The translations under genes and the position numbers were made by a program. Positions 6,869 to 16,102 of a stretch of 64,000 nucleotides of DNA are shown in pieces; positions within the stretch are counted from its first letter, which is position 1, and the number at the start of each line of letters is the position of its first letter. The notes under the pieces were generated by a model that saw only the letters and a program-made list of their open reading frames with translations, was not told where the DNA came from and did no database searches. Source of the DNA: Nitrospirota bacterium (GTDB taxonomy: Bacteria; Nitrospirota; Nitrospiria; SBBL01; JAADHI01); NCBI GenBank assembly GCA_029261135.1, contig JAJDBX010000018.1:97492-161491 (forward strand), given 5' to 3'.

Positions 6869-9475
6869 TCAAACCGCTTTCTTTTTAAAATGGGCTTCAA
6901 TCTTGAGACGGACTTGGTCTTTAATCTTCTGAATCGCCTCGGGTTCCGTTATTTTCTTTTGATCGGAACCCAAGACATAAAAAACATCGACGACCTGTTC
7001 TAAGCGCGTCGCGATTTTAGCGGCGTGAATCACAAGTCCCAGCGCCAATATAGATTGTGCAATGATGTACAGAATCCCTTTTTTATCCGCTGAAGAAATA
7101 TCAATGACGGTAAAGGTCTTGGAGCTGACATTATCCACTTCGATTCGGATGGCTTGATTTGAGACTGAAGGCTTTTTTTTCGACGAAAAACGCCGACTCT
7201 TTTCAAAAAGGGTCTCAACAGGCACCTCGCCCGTGAGCACCGACTCGACCTCTTTTTTGATCTCTGTAACACGCTCTTTTGAAGTCCCTTTTTCGTGATC
7301 TGGATCAACAACTTTAAAGGCATCAATCACCATGCCATTGGGATGCGTGAACACTTGGGCAGATAAAATCTGAAGTCCTTTCGCAGACAGAACCCCCACC
7401 ATTGATGAAAAAATCCCTTCTGTCAGCCAATCGTAGGTGTAAAGTGTGTATTCCGTCACCCCTTGTTTCGGCTGATAACGGACACCCACTTGAATGGGAT
7501 TCGTATGGAGTTGTGAAAGGGGATCTAAATCAAACAGAACCTGTTTAAATGGGGTAATCAAGTAATATCGTGGAATTAAGGTACGCAGAATCTCTTTCAA
7601 CCACGACTCCGGGTATTTCCCATGGGCCGCTTTGTAAAGTTTTTCTGTAATCGCTTCCACTTTTTTATGTTCTGGATCAGAGACTTCCCCCACCAGGACC
7701 TTTGAAGCTTCTTCAAAAAAACTGAGTAAAAGTTCTTTTTTCCAACTGGTCCACATGCCGGGGGCTGTGGCTTTAATGTCCGCACTGGTCAAGATAAAGA
7801 GCTTTCGCAGTATTTTCATGCTGCCCACCTGTTTCGTAAATTGCAGCAAAACGGGTTCATTCATAAAATCGCGATACAGCGCCACCTCTGAAAGCATTAA
7901 ATGGGAGCGCACTAAAAAAACAAGCGCCTCCTGCTCACTTTGAAGGTAACCCAGCCCCTGAGCAATAGATTCCGAAATCCGTGCGCCGACTTCACTGTGA
8001 TCTTCCACCCCACCTTTTCCGATATCATGTAAAAGAAGCGCCAGATGAAGTAAGTCTTTTTTTTGTATTGCGGCATAAATCTCTTGATAAGGCCCTTCCT
8101 CGTTGAGAAACTGCTCAGCAATCTCAATGGCCCGAAAACTGTGTTCGTCCACCGTGTAGGCATGCGACCGACTTTTCTGCACCAAACAATCGACCTCGGC
8201 AAATGCAGGGATAATCCGCCACAAAAAATGCGTGCGATGCATAATACGGAGTGTTTTTGCAATGCCTCCCGGCTCAGACATCAATGTTTTAAACAATGAA
8301 AGTGCACTTGGAGATAGAGGAAGATCACGCTTTTTTTCAGAAATCTGATAAATGGTTTCTAAAGCAGCGTCTGCAATCCGCACCGAACGTGTTTTCGATA
8401 AAAGAAAGAGTCTCAGAATATTCTGATCGTCATCAAAAAACTGAAAGGGTTTAGGAGACTGTATCGAGAGTTCGTCTGCAAAAATCTGAAACCCCGGCGC
8501 AACCTGGCGTGTCCGCCATGAACGCCGCCACCGTTGCCCCCGGCTTATGGGATAAGCCTCCCGGATAAAGCGATTCGAAATTTCCAAGACGCTTCCCGTG
8601 TGTTGATAATAAGCGCGCATGAGTCCACGCCGATCTTCAAATTGAAAGAAGGGCCCGATCTCCTCCTGAAGCTCTATGGTCAAGTGATCTGAGGCTTTGC
8701 CTGCCAAAAAATGAAGGTGGTTCCTCAACTTCCAAAAAAAAGTTTGCGCCTGAACCAGGCTCGTATACTCAATATTTGAAAGATAGCCCCATTGGTGAAT
8801 TTGAGGCAGGTGATGCGTGTGATAGCGGGCAGCTGACACCCATTTCAGGTAGTGAATATCGCGTAATCCACCGGGACTCTGTTTTATATTGGGTTCGAGC
8901 ACATAGGGTGTTCCGCCATACTCCCGTCGGCCCTCATCTCTTCCTTCGCTCAAACCCGAAAGCAGGATCTTGATGCGCTTATCGACAATCTTGGCATAAT
9001 AAGTCTCATGAAAGGTTTTAAAAAGGGTTCGATCTCCGTAAAGAAAGCGAGACTCCAACAGGGATGTTGCGATCAAAATGTCTTTACGGGCAAGCGAAAG
9101 GGTCTCTTCAATCGTTCTGGTGCTGTGCCCCACTTTGTAGCCCAAATCCCAAAGTAAACAGAGCAGCGCGGATGTGGCGCGATCTGTTTGTTCGCGCTCC
9201 ATTTCTGGATATAGAAACATTAGGTCAATATCTGAACTGGGAGAAAGTTCCTGACGACCGTAACCCCCCAGGGCAATTAAGGCTCCCCCCCATTGCTCGG
9301 CTTGTCTTGGATCAAGGGATTGAAACCCTTTCAGCAAGAGGGTATCAGCCAAATTAGAAATAGCTTTGACGACCTCAGCGCCCCCTCCGCCTTTTTGATG
9401 AAATACTTTGATTTCTTCCTGTTTTTCATCAAAAAGGAATTGCAGGTTTCCAAGAATCTCTGTCGATGATTTCAT
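6869..9475 (-). CDS. glnD: Bifunctional [protein-PII] uridylyltransferase / uridylyl-removing enzyme
   Basis: An 868-residue GlnD, the glutamine sensor that uridylylates PII when nitrogen is scarce and deuridylylates it when glutamine is plentiful. The nucleotidyltransferase motif GGYGRQELSPSSDIDL is at about residues 70-85. The HD phosphohydrolase motif LLLHDIGKGG, with downstream VRSHL, is near residues 480-540. Two C-terminal ACT domains follow (about 700 to 760, and 790 to 860, the second opening with FTVIDISSADKKGIL). Length and domain order are those of a complete enzyme. Its likely target GlnK is encoded at 15715-16053 on the same strand. The two are separated by the Mrp operon, so they are neighbours but not one operon. 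Confidence 0.96.
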   Translation of the reverse strand: MKSSTEILGNLQFLFDEKQEEIKVFHQKGGGGAEVVKAISNLADTLLLKGFQSLDPRQAEQWGGALIALGGYGRQELSPSSDIDLMFLYPEMEREQTDRATSALLCLLWDLGYKVGHSTRTIEETLSLARKDILIATSLLESRFLYGDRTLFKTFHETYYAKIVDKRIKILLSGLSEGRDEGRREYGGTPYVLEPNIKQSPGGLRDIHYLKWVSAARYHTHHLPQIHQWGYLSNIEYTSLVQAQTFFWKLRNHLHFLAGKASDHLTIELQEEIGPFFQFEDRRGLMRAYYQHTGSVLEISNRFIREAYPISRGQRWRRSWRTRQVAPGFQIFADELSIQSPKPFQFFDDDQNILRLFLLSKTRSVRIADAALETIYQISEKKRDLPLSPSALSLFKTLMSEPGGIAKTLRIMHRTHFLWRIIPAFAEVDCLVQKSRSHAYTVDEHSFRAIEIAEQFLNEEGPYQEIYAAIQKKDLLHLALLLHDIGKGGVEDHSEVGARISESIAQGLGYLQSEQEALVFLVRSHLMLSEVALYRDFMNEPVLLQFTKQVGSMKILRKLFILTSADIKATAPGMWTSWKKELLLSFFEEASKVLVGEVSDPEHKKVEAITEKLYKAAHGKYPESWLKEILRTLIPRYYLITPFKQVLFDLDPLSQLHTNPIQVGVRYQPKQGVTEYTLYTYDWLTEGIFSSMVGVLSAKGLQILSAQVFTHPNGMVIDAFKVVDPDHEKGTSKERVTEIKKEVESVLTGEVPVETLFEKSRRFSSKKKPSVSNQAIRIEVDNVSSKTFTVIDISSADKKGILYIIAQSILALGLVIHAAKIATRLEQVVDVFYVLGSDQKKITEPEAIQKIKDQVRLKIEAHFKKKAV

Positions 9476-9629
9476 TGTTCGTTCATAAAATGCTTTAAAA
9501 AGTGAGAAAGACGGAGGATGAGCAATCGCGCTTAGAAGAATATCATATCACGCTTTTATTATCAGAACTCGTTTAGAAATAGGAAGGGCCTACGGCAAAA
9601 TCGACCGAAGAAAGTCGTGAATTAAAACA

Positions 9630-9995
9630 TCAATCGCCATCCGGATGAGATTCTGAAAGTGCGGACTCAGGATATTGCTCTTTCAACTCATCTGAAATCG
9701 AACGCTCATGCATTTTAACGCCGCGCTGATAGGCTGCTCTCGAAATAAGATGGGCCCCGACAGGGGCCGTCAGAAAGGCAAAAACAATGGCCAGAATCGC
9801 TTTAAGCCCGACGGCACTGAAACCAAGATGAACAAAGGAGGCCATCAGGATAAACACGAGGCCCAAAGTGGTGGCCTTGCTCGTGGCATGCATGCGGCAA
9901 AAAACATCCGGCATACGATAAAGGCCCACACAACCCGCAAAAATAAAAAACAGACCCAGGATTAAAAAAACCAAGGTCAGGACGTCACTCCCCAA
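9630..9995 (-). CDS. mnhG: Mrp Na+/H+ antiporter subunit G
   Basis: A 121-residue protein with three transmembrane helices and the MnhG/PhaG pattern GCVGLYRMPDVFCRMHATSKATTLG in its first half. It is the last gene of the seven-gene Mrp operon and overlaps mnhF by 11 bases. The C-terminal 30 residues are hydrophilic and acidic. In Mrp complexes, subunits E, F and G form the small module against the MrpA side. Confidence 0.93.
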   Translation of the reverse strand: MGSDVLTLVFLILGLFFIFAGCVGLYRMPDVFCRMHATSKATTLGLVFILMASFVHLGFSAVGLKAILAIVFAFLTAPVGAHLISRAAYQRGVKMHERSISDELKEQYPESALSESHPDGD

Positions 9996-10260
9996 AGATC
10001 CGACCTCCTTTTCCTAAAAACTTAGCCATTGAGACCGTACCGACAAAACCCAGGATGGATAAAACTAAAATCGCATCGTAAAAGATAGCGCTCTTTACTT
10101 TCATGCAATAGACGGCAATCATGGCAATAATGACCGTTGTGATGGTATCCATCGCGACAACACGATCCGGCAAACTCGGCCCGACCAACAAGCGATAAAA
10201 ACACAAACACAAGGAGAGCACCAAAACGATAAAGGCAATATTTGCATAAAGATCCATCAT
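9985..10260 (-). CDS. mnhF: Mrp Na+/H+ antiporter subunit F
   Basis: A 91-residue, three-helix membrane protein. The central GPSLPDRVVAMDTITT segment is the MnhF/PhaF signature. The start ATG overlaps the mnhE stop by 4 bases and the end overlaps mnhG, so translation is probably coupled along the operon. Length is normal for the family. Confidence 0.94.
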   Translation of the reverse strand: MMDLYANIAFIVLVLSLCLCFYRLLVGPSLPDRVVAMDTITTVIIAMIAVYCMKVKSAIFYDAILVLSILGFVGTVSMAKFLGKGGRIFGE

Positions 10261-10763
10261 CCCAAGATCTCCTTTGTATACTTTTCAAGTGAATCCCGAA
10301 TCGATTGTTCCAGTTCTCTGGCATCTTCGATATGAAGTGCATGAATATATAAAGTTTTTTTATCCTCTGAAATATCCACACTGAGTGTGCCGGGTGTAAG
10401 GGTGATGGAATTGGCGAGCAGGGTAATCCCTGCATCTGTTTCGACATCCATTTTGTAGGCAATAATTCCCGGTGTCATATTGAGTTTTGGTGAGAGCACA
10501 ATCTTAACGACTTCGAAATTGGCCTTGATCACCTCGATCATAAAAATAATGATGTAGCGAAGCGACTTCGCTAAAAAACCCAAATAATCTTTTGCCGATA
10601 GAACACGGCGCTGCGTGTTTTGATCATCCAAGATGCTTTTGTGTAGATAGATCACCAAGTAGCCCAAGACTGCGCCGATGACAAACTCCGGAAGGTCAAA
10701 CTTTTCCTGAAGCAAACACCAAATCACCGCTAAAATAATATTGAGGGAAATATGTTTCGGCAT
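10257..10763 (-). CDS. mnhE: Mrp Na+/H+ antiporter subunit E
   Basis: A 168-residue subunit. I place the start at the ATG at 10763 (MPKHISLNIILAVIW), which overlaps the mnhD stop as TGATG; an upstream in-frame start at 10874 would run deep into mnhD and is unlikely. N-terminal helices and a WCLLQ segment are followed by the conserved cytoplasmic part LLANSITLTPGTLSVDI, diagnostic of MnhE. Its role in the complex is structural and supports assembly of the antiporter. Confidence 0.93.
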   Translation of the reverse strand: MPKHISLNIILAVIWCLLQEKFDLPEFVIGAVLGYLVIYLHKSILDDQNTQRRVLSAKDYLGFLAKSLRYIIIFMIEVIKANFEVVKIVLSPKLNMTPGIIAYKMDVETDAGITLLANSITLTPGTLSVDISEDKKTLYIHALHIEDARELEQSIRDSLEKYTKEILG

Positions 10764-12241
10764 CACATTGAACCCATCACGGCTTGAATATAAAGTTCCG
10801 GTGAAAAGAGCTGTTGAGAGGCGGCATTCGTTAGGGTAATAATCGGTTCCGCCGCAAAACCCAGTGCCAGGCAAAGGATCGCCAAGATACCCACAGGGGC
10901 CAGAAGATTAAAGGTGGGAAGCATTTTGGGCGCTTCCTTTTGATCCAATAAACACACCTTTTGCCAAGCCTTCACGAGATAAAAAAGTGTGAAGAGACTG
11001 ACCACGAGCGCTACGGCCACCGGCACATAAAATCCCCCGTCGAGACCCGCCTTGATCAGTTGAAATTTCATAAAAAACCCGCTGGATGGCGGGATGCCAC
11101 CGAGGCCTGCCACACTAATCAGAAAAAAGAGGGTAAAAAGCGGCGAGATATTAATCATGTTCCCATGTTCAGACATCTCTGCCGTCCCTTTCATTTTTTT
11201 CAAAATACCCGCAGCAAGAAAGAGCGAGGCCTTAATAATCCCGTGGCTGATGGTGTAAAATATTGCAGCACCCATTCCAGCCACTGTAAAAAACCCAACG
11301 CCCATTAGGACATACCCGATTTGACTCACACTACTGTAAGCCAAGAGCCGTTTCAGATCAGTTTGTGCCAGTGCGCCCATCGCCCCGACAAACATCGTGA
11401 TGCAGGCCAAGGTCAAAATAAAGACCTGAAATGTTCCCTGAAGATCGACAAATATCAAACAAAACACCCGTATGATCGCGTAAATCCCCACCTTAATCAA
11501 AATACCGGATAACATGGCGCTGATCGGGGTCGGGGCAGAAGAGTGCACATCTGGAAGCCAAAAATGGAGTGGCATGATGGCCGCCTTTAAACCAAAGACC
11601 CCAAGAAACAACATTGCGGCTGCGCTGACCAGGGGATGATCCACGTTAGGCTTAATCTTAAGGGCAAGATCAGCCATATTCAATGTGCCGGCAAAAGCAT
11701 AAACGCCCCCCACAGCGGCTAAAAACAAGGTGGAAGACAACAAGCCCATGCTAATGAGTTTGATGCCGGCCTCGATTTGTTTCTTTTCTCCGAGCAGGGT
11801 GAGCAGACTATAGATCGACATCAACATGATCTCAAACATGACAAAAAGATTAAAAATATCGCCGGTTAAAAAAGCGCCGTTCGTTCCTGTCCACAAAAAG
11901 AAAAAGAGGGGTTGAAAAATGGCATGCTGATCATCGTTCTTCAAATAGCCAAAGGAGTAAAATAGAGCGCAAATCGCGATAATAGAACCCAAGACCAACA
12001 TAATGCCACTGAGTAAATCACCCACCATGACAATGCCGAAAGGCGGTGCCCAGCCGCCGATCCGGTAGATTTGAATACCCTGACCCTGTATTTTTGAGAG
12101 CAATGAGATATTCACCCCAATGATTGCAAGGGCGGATATTGCGACAAGAATTCCCCGCGCCACGGGAACAAAGCGAAGCAACAAGAGTAAAATCGCTGTT
12201 CCCAGAGGGATAAGGATGGGAAGGATTAAGAGGTGGCTCAT
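10763..12241 (-). CDS. mnhD: Mrp Na+/H+ antiporter subunit D (NuoN/M-like)
   Basis: A 492-residue polytopic protein of the complex I antiporter-like family. Conserved proton-path segments are visible: the FEIMLMSIYSLL Glu in the fifth helix, MPLHFWLPDVHSSAPTPISAMLSGILIKVG in the broken-helix region, and LKRLLAYSSVSQIGYVLMGVG. The SAPTP/ISAML wording separates it from NuoM. It overlaps mnhC by 4 bases and mnhE by 3. Together with MnhA it carries out Na+/H+ exchange at the inner membrane. Confidence 0.95.
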   Translation of the reverse strand: MSHLLILPILIPLGTAILLLLLRFVPVARGILVAISALAIIGVNISLLSKIQGQGIQIYRIGGWAPPFGIVMVGDLLSGIMLVLGSIIAICALFYSFGYLKNDDQHAIFQPLFFFLWTGTNGAFLTGDIFNLFVMFEIMLMSIYSLLTLLGEKKQIEAGIKLISMGLLSSTLFLAAVGGVYAFAGTLNMADLALKIKPNVDHPLVSAAAMLFLGVFGLKAAIMPLHFWLPDVHSSAPTPISAMLSGILIKVGIYAIIRVFCLIFVDLQGTFQVFILTLACITMFVGAMGALAQTDLKRLLAYSSVSQIGYVLMGVGFFTVAGMGAAIFYTISHGIIKASLFLAAGILKKMKGTAEMSEHGNMINISPLFTLFFLISVAGLGGIPPSSGFFMKFQLIKAGLDGGFYVPVAVALVVSLFTLFYLVKAWQKVCLLDQKEAPKMLPTFNLLAPVGILAILCLALGFAAEPIITLTNAASQQLFSPELYIQAVMGSM

Positions 12242-12576
12242 CCCCGCTGACCTCTGATTTCTTCGATATTGGCGGTTTTTAAGTCTTTGTAAACGCGAAG
12301 CGCAAGTACCAGCATAAAGGCCATGGCGGCAAAACCGATCACGATTGCAGTGAGCACCAATGCCTGGGGAATGGGATCCACAAAGGGCTTTGTTTCGTCT
12401 CGTCCCAATATCGGGACTTGTCCCGGACCAATCCAGCCTGAACTGATCAGGATAAGATTTGCCGCGTGTGAAATAAGGCCGATCCCCAACACCAGTTTGA
12501 GCATGTTTTTTTGCAGGATCAGGTAGGTTCCGGAGGCGAACAATACGCCGATGACCAAGGGCAATAACATTTTCAT
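12238..12576 (-). CDS. mnhC: Mrp Na+/H+ antiporter subunit C (NuoK-like)
   Basis: A 112-residue, three-helix subunit related to NuoK. The start ATG at 12576 (MKMLLPLVIGVLF) overlaps the mnhB stop as ATGA. Family marks are LGIGLISHAANLILI and the PIPQALVLTAIVIGFA segment. It also overlaps mnhD by 4 bases. An upstream in-frame start at 12612 inside mnhB is less plausible. Confidence 0.95.
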   Translation of the reverse strand: MKMLLPLVIGVLFASGTYLILQKNMLKLVLGIGLISHAANLILISSGWIGPGQVPILGRDETKPFVDPIPQALVLTAIVIGFAAMAFMLVLALRVYKDLKTANIEEIRGQRG

Positions 12577-12995
12577 CGTTCTTCTCCCAAAAGAGTCATG
12601 AGCGACACACACACGCCGCAGACCACAAAATAGACCCCGAGATCAAAAATAGCGGCGGAGGCAAACTCCCACTCTTCATTAATGAGCGGCATATGGACAT
12701 GGGCGACCCCGCTTTTTAGAAAAAAGCCTCCGACAAATAATCCGGCAAGCCCTGTGAGAAAAGAAAGCGCCAAGCCTCCCGAAAAAAGGTAGTAGAAAAA
12801 TCGGCTTCGATTGCGCCAATCAAAGCGTTCACAGCCATAGGCCAGGTAAATCAGCACCAGTCCGGCAGAGGTCATGAGTCCTGCAATAAAACCCCCTCCC
12901 GGTAATTGATGCCCTCTGAATAAGAGATAAAGAGAAAAGATCATTAAAATTGGAGAGACCAAGCGTGTGATCGTCTGAAAAATCAGTGAGGTCAT
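12573..12995 (-). CDS. mnhB: Mrp Na+/H+ antiporter subunit B
   Basis: A 140-residue protein with four hydrophobic segments. The GHQLPGGGFIAGLMTSAGL motif near residues 28-46 is the signature of MnhB, and DLGVYFVVCGVCVSLM near the end is also conserved. It overlaps mnhA by 4 bases and mnhC by 4. This copy is a separate small subunit, not fused to MnhA as in some proteobacteria. Confidence 0.95.
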   Translation of the reverse strand: MTSLIFQTITRLVSPILMIFSLYLLFRGHQLPGGGFIAGLMTSAGLVLIYLAYGCERFDWRNRSRFFYYLFSGGLALSFLTGLAGLFVGGFFLKSGVAHVHMPLINEEWEFASAAIFDLGVYFVVCGVCVSLMTLLGEER

Positions 12996-15361
12996 TTCGA
13001 AGGGGCTCCCTCTTGAACAGGCTTCGCTTTCTTTTTAAGTCGCAACATGGCATAGATTCCTAGGATCGCAATGGAAAAAACGGCGATTTCAAACATGGTG
13101 TCAAAACCCCGGAAATCAACGATGACCACATTGACCACATTTCGACCCCCCGCCAGTTTTTCGCTGGCTTCCAGATAATAATGGGCAATCGACTCGGTCA
13201 GATGGCTGTCCATCACCATCAACATATAAAACGTCATGACGACACCCACCACGGCAGAGAGTGTGATGTCGGCCATTTTTGTGCTTTGGGAGGGCTTTTC
13301 GTCAAAATAGGTGGGAACAAAATGGAAGACCAGCAAGATCAAAATCACCGAAACAGCTTCAACCAAGAATTGCGTCAAAGCCAGATCCGGCGCACCCATC
13401 AGGACATAGAAAAACGCCACCAGAAAGCCCGTCATCCCGAGTGATAGAATGGCTGAAATACGATTTTCAAATAGGCTCGTGGCGATAGCGGCTCCCATCA
13501 AGAGCACACAGGTCAGGCCCTGCGCCAAGGTCATCTCTGTCTTTAGGAGGGTATCGAGATTCAATACCCATCCTTTTGACAAAGAGACCCACAAGGTCGA
13601 AAGCATCCAAAAAGACATGATCACAAAAAGATAATGTTTTAAATTTCCACTTTGAATGCGTCGCAAAAAACGCTGGGTCAATGGTGGAATCCCCTCTAAA
13701 AATCCTTTGTTGTAAACGAAGTTCGGACTCAGCCAGGGCAGAACAGCAGAGATGCGATTTTGAACGGCGTTGACTTGTTTCAATCTTTTAAAAAGAAGCA
13801 CCCCCAAAACCACGGTAAAAAAGCTCATGATCAGCGGGGCATTCACGCCATGCCACAAAGCCAGATGAAGTGTTGCAGGCTGTCCTGTGATCGCGGTCGC
13901 TGCAGGCTCAAGAATGCTGTGGCTGAATAATCCAGGGACAAGACCTAAGAGTATCACCACAGTCGCTAAAACTACTGGGGAAAGTAATCCCAATACAGGC
14001 GCTTCATGGGGATGATGCGGCGGATGTTCTGGCGCATCAGTAAAAAATCCCCAGATTAAAAATTTAAAGGAATAGGCAAAGGTGAACAGGCTCGCAAAAA
14101 CAGCAATGAGAGGAATCAAGTAAGGAATACCGACAAAAGGAATATGCAGGGTCGATTCATAAAACATCTCTTTGCTGATAAAACCCCCGAAAATCGGCAA
14201 ACCCGCCATCGAGAGACAAGCCACAAAGGCCACCTTAAACGAATGCGGCATCTCCTTTTTAAGGTTTCCCACATAAGTGAGATCACGCGTCCCGCAGCCA
14301 TGATCAATAATGCCAACGATCATAAAGAGTGCCGCTTTAAAAGCCGCATGATTCATGATGTGGACGACAGCTGCTTCAGAACTGTACTGCGTCCCGAAGC
14401 CCAGCATCGCCATAATCATGCCCAGTTGACTGATGGTCGAATAGGCCAGCAAGGCTTTTAAATCGGTCTGTCGGATTGCCATAAGTCCACCGATCAGCAT
14501 GGTCGTCATTCCGATACCACCCACAAGACAGACCCAGAAAGCCGTCCCCGAGAATGCAGGAGAAAGTCTTGCGGTCAAAAAGATCCCGGCCTTGACCATT
14601 GTTGCGGAGTGAAGGTAGGCGCTCACCGGCGTCGGCGCTTCCATGGCATTGGGTAACCAGATGTGAAAGGGAAACTGTGCGGATTTTGTCGCACATCCTA
14701 AGAAAATGAGAAAGAGTGCGGGCATATATAAACTGCTGCTTCGAATCACATCACCCATGGTTAGGATCTTTGAGACATCGAAGGTGCCTGTGATGGAATA
14801 GAGCAGAATAAAACCCGCCAGCATGGCAATGCCTCCCACGCCTGTAATCACAAGTGCTTTCATGGCACCGTAGCGTGAGGTCTCTTTGTTGTGCCAAAAC
14901 CCGATAAGGAGAAAAGAACTGATACTGGTGAGTTCCCAGAATGTGAACATCCCGAATAGATTGTTTGAAAAAACGACCCCGAGCATCGCCCCCATAAACA
15001 TCAATAGGTAGAGATAAAACTTCACCTTGTCTTCCTTGTCCGAGAGATACCAAATGGAATAAATCACCACCAATAGGCCAATCCCTGAAATAAGAATCCC
15101 GAACAGGATGCTCAATCCGTCAATCAGGAAGGAAAGTTCAATGCCATAGGTCTCTACCCATGGGATGTGAAAGGTTAAAGCCCCCTCTATGTTGATCTGA
15201 TGAATGAATGAAAGGATTGACGAGAGACAGATGAGGGGGACAAGAGCCGTGACCCACCCTAATTTTTTACCAAGTTCTATTTTTTGAAGCCAGGGGGACA
15301 AAAATAGGATCAGTAAAGATGCTGCAAAAGGAAGAAAAATTATGATTAGTGTTGTCAGCAT
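12992..15361 (-). CDS. mnhA: Mrp Na+/H+ antiporter subunit A (NuoL-like)
   Basis: A 789-residue first subunit. The N-terminal 500 residues are NuoL-like, with FWELTSISSFLLIGFW, FPFHIWLPNAMEAPTPVSAYLHSATMVKAG and LKALLAYSTISQLGMI. The C-terminal part holds the MrpA-specific module: GAPDLALTQFLVEAVSVILILLVF, then the MbhE-like end VDFRGFDTMFEIAVFSIAILG. This is the long form found in Group 1 Mrp operons. The 353 bases upstream to glnK contain a 15-bp hairpin and presumably the operon promoter; I see no convincing -35/-10 pair. Confidence 0.96.
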   Translation of the reverse strand: MLTTLIIIFLPFAASLLILFLSPWLQKIELGKKLGWVTALVPLICLSSILSFIHQINIEGALTFHIPWVETYGIELSFLIDGLSILFGILISGIGLLVVIYSIWYLSDKEDKVKFYLYLLMFMGAMLGVVFSNNLFGMFTFWELTSISSFLLIGFWHNKETSRYGAMKALVITGVGGIAMLAGFILLYSITGTFDVSKILTMGDVIRSSSLYMPALFLIFLGCATKSAQFPFHIWLPNAMEAPTPVSAYLHSATMVKAGIFLTARLSPAFSGTAFWVCLVGGIGMTTMLIGGLMAIRQTDLKALLAYSTISQLGMIMAMLGFGTQYSSEAAVVHIMNHAAFKAALFMIVGIIDHGCGTRDLTYVGNLKKEMPHSFKVAFVACLSMAGLPIFGGFISKEMFYESTLHIPFVGIPYLIPLIAVFASLFTFAYSFKFLIWGFFTDAPEHPPHHPHEAPVLGLLSPVVLATVVILLGLVPGLFSHSILEPAATAITGQPATLHLALWHGVNAPLIMSFFTVVLGVLLFKRLKQVNAVQNRISAVLPWLSPNFVYNKGFLEGIPPLTQRFLRRIQSGNLKHYLFVIMSFWMLSTLWVSLSKGWVLNLDTLLKTEMTLAQGLTCVLLMGAAIATSLFENRISAILSLGMTGFLVAFFYVLMGAPDLALTQFLVEAVSVILILLVFHFVPTYFDEKPSQSTKMADITLSAVVGVVMTFYMLMVMDSHLTESIAHYYLEASEKLAGGRNVVNVVIVDFRGFDTMFEIAVFSIAILGIYAMLRLKKKAKPVQEGAPSK

Positions 15362-15640
15362 ACCTATGAATGAAACTGCTTCATCCCCAATATGAATAAA
15401 AATGTCAATTAGGTATCATAACTATAGCATCAAGACCTATTTTGTCAATAAACCCGAGGCTTTAGGCAGAATGATGGATATTTTTGGATTAAAACAAGAC
15501 TGTAAAAATACAAGATTTATGCGAAAAAAATGAGCGAGACACCATCGCTTTAATTGAAAGCGGGAAGGGTTAAAATCTTGAAACTCCAGCTTTAAGTATG
15601 ATTGTGTAAAGAGATAAAAATAGGAGGATGGTCCCTAGAT

Positions 15641-15683
15641 TGTTGGGGAGATTCCAAAAAATAATCATGGAATCTCCCCAACA
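15641..15683 (-). terminator. Perfect 15-bp hairpin downstream of glnK
   Basis: TGTTGGGGAGATTCC at 15641-15655 pairs perfectly with GGAATCTCCCCAACA at 15669-15683 around a 13-base AT-rich loop. It lies 31 bases beyond the glnK stop on the minus strand, where a terminator is expected. It has no U-run after the stem, so it could instead act as a transcript-stabilising 3' hairpin or a Rho-dependent end. The remaining part of the gap to mnhA (15362-15640) shows no gene. Confidence 0.6.
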
Positions 15684-15714
15684 GGGTAACATCAATTATG
15701 AAGGGCTGAGTAAA

Positions 15715-16086
<372 letters not shown>

Positions 16087-16102
16087 TCAACTGATAAGAA
16101 GC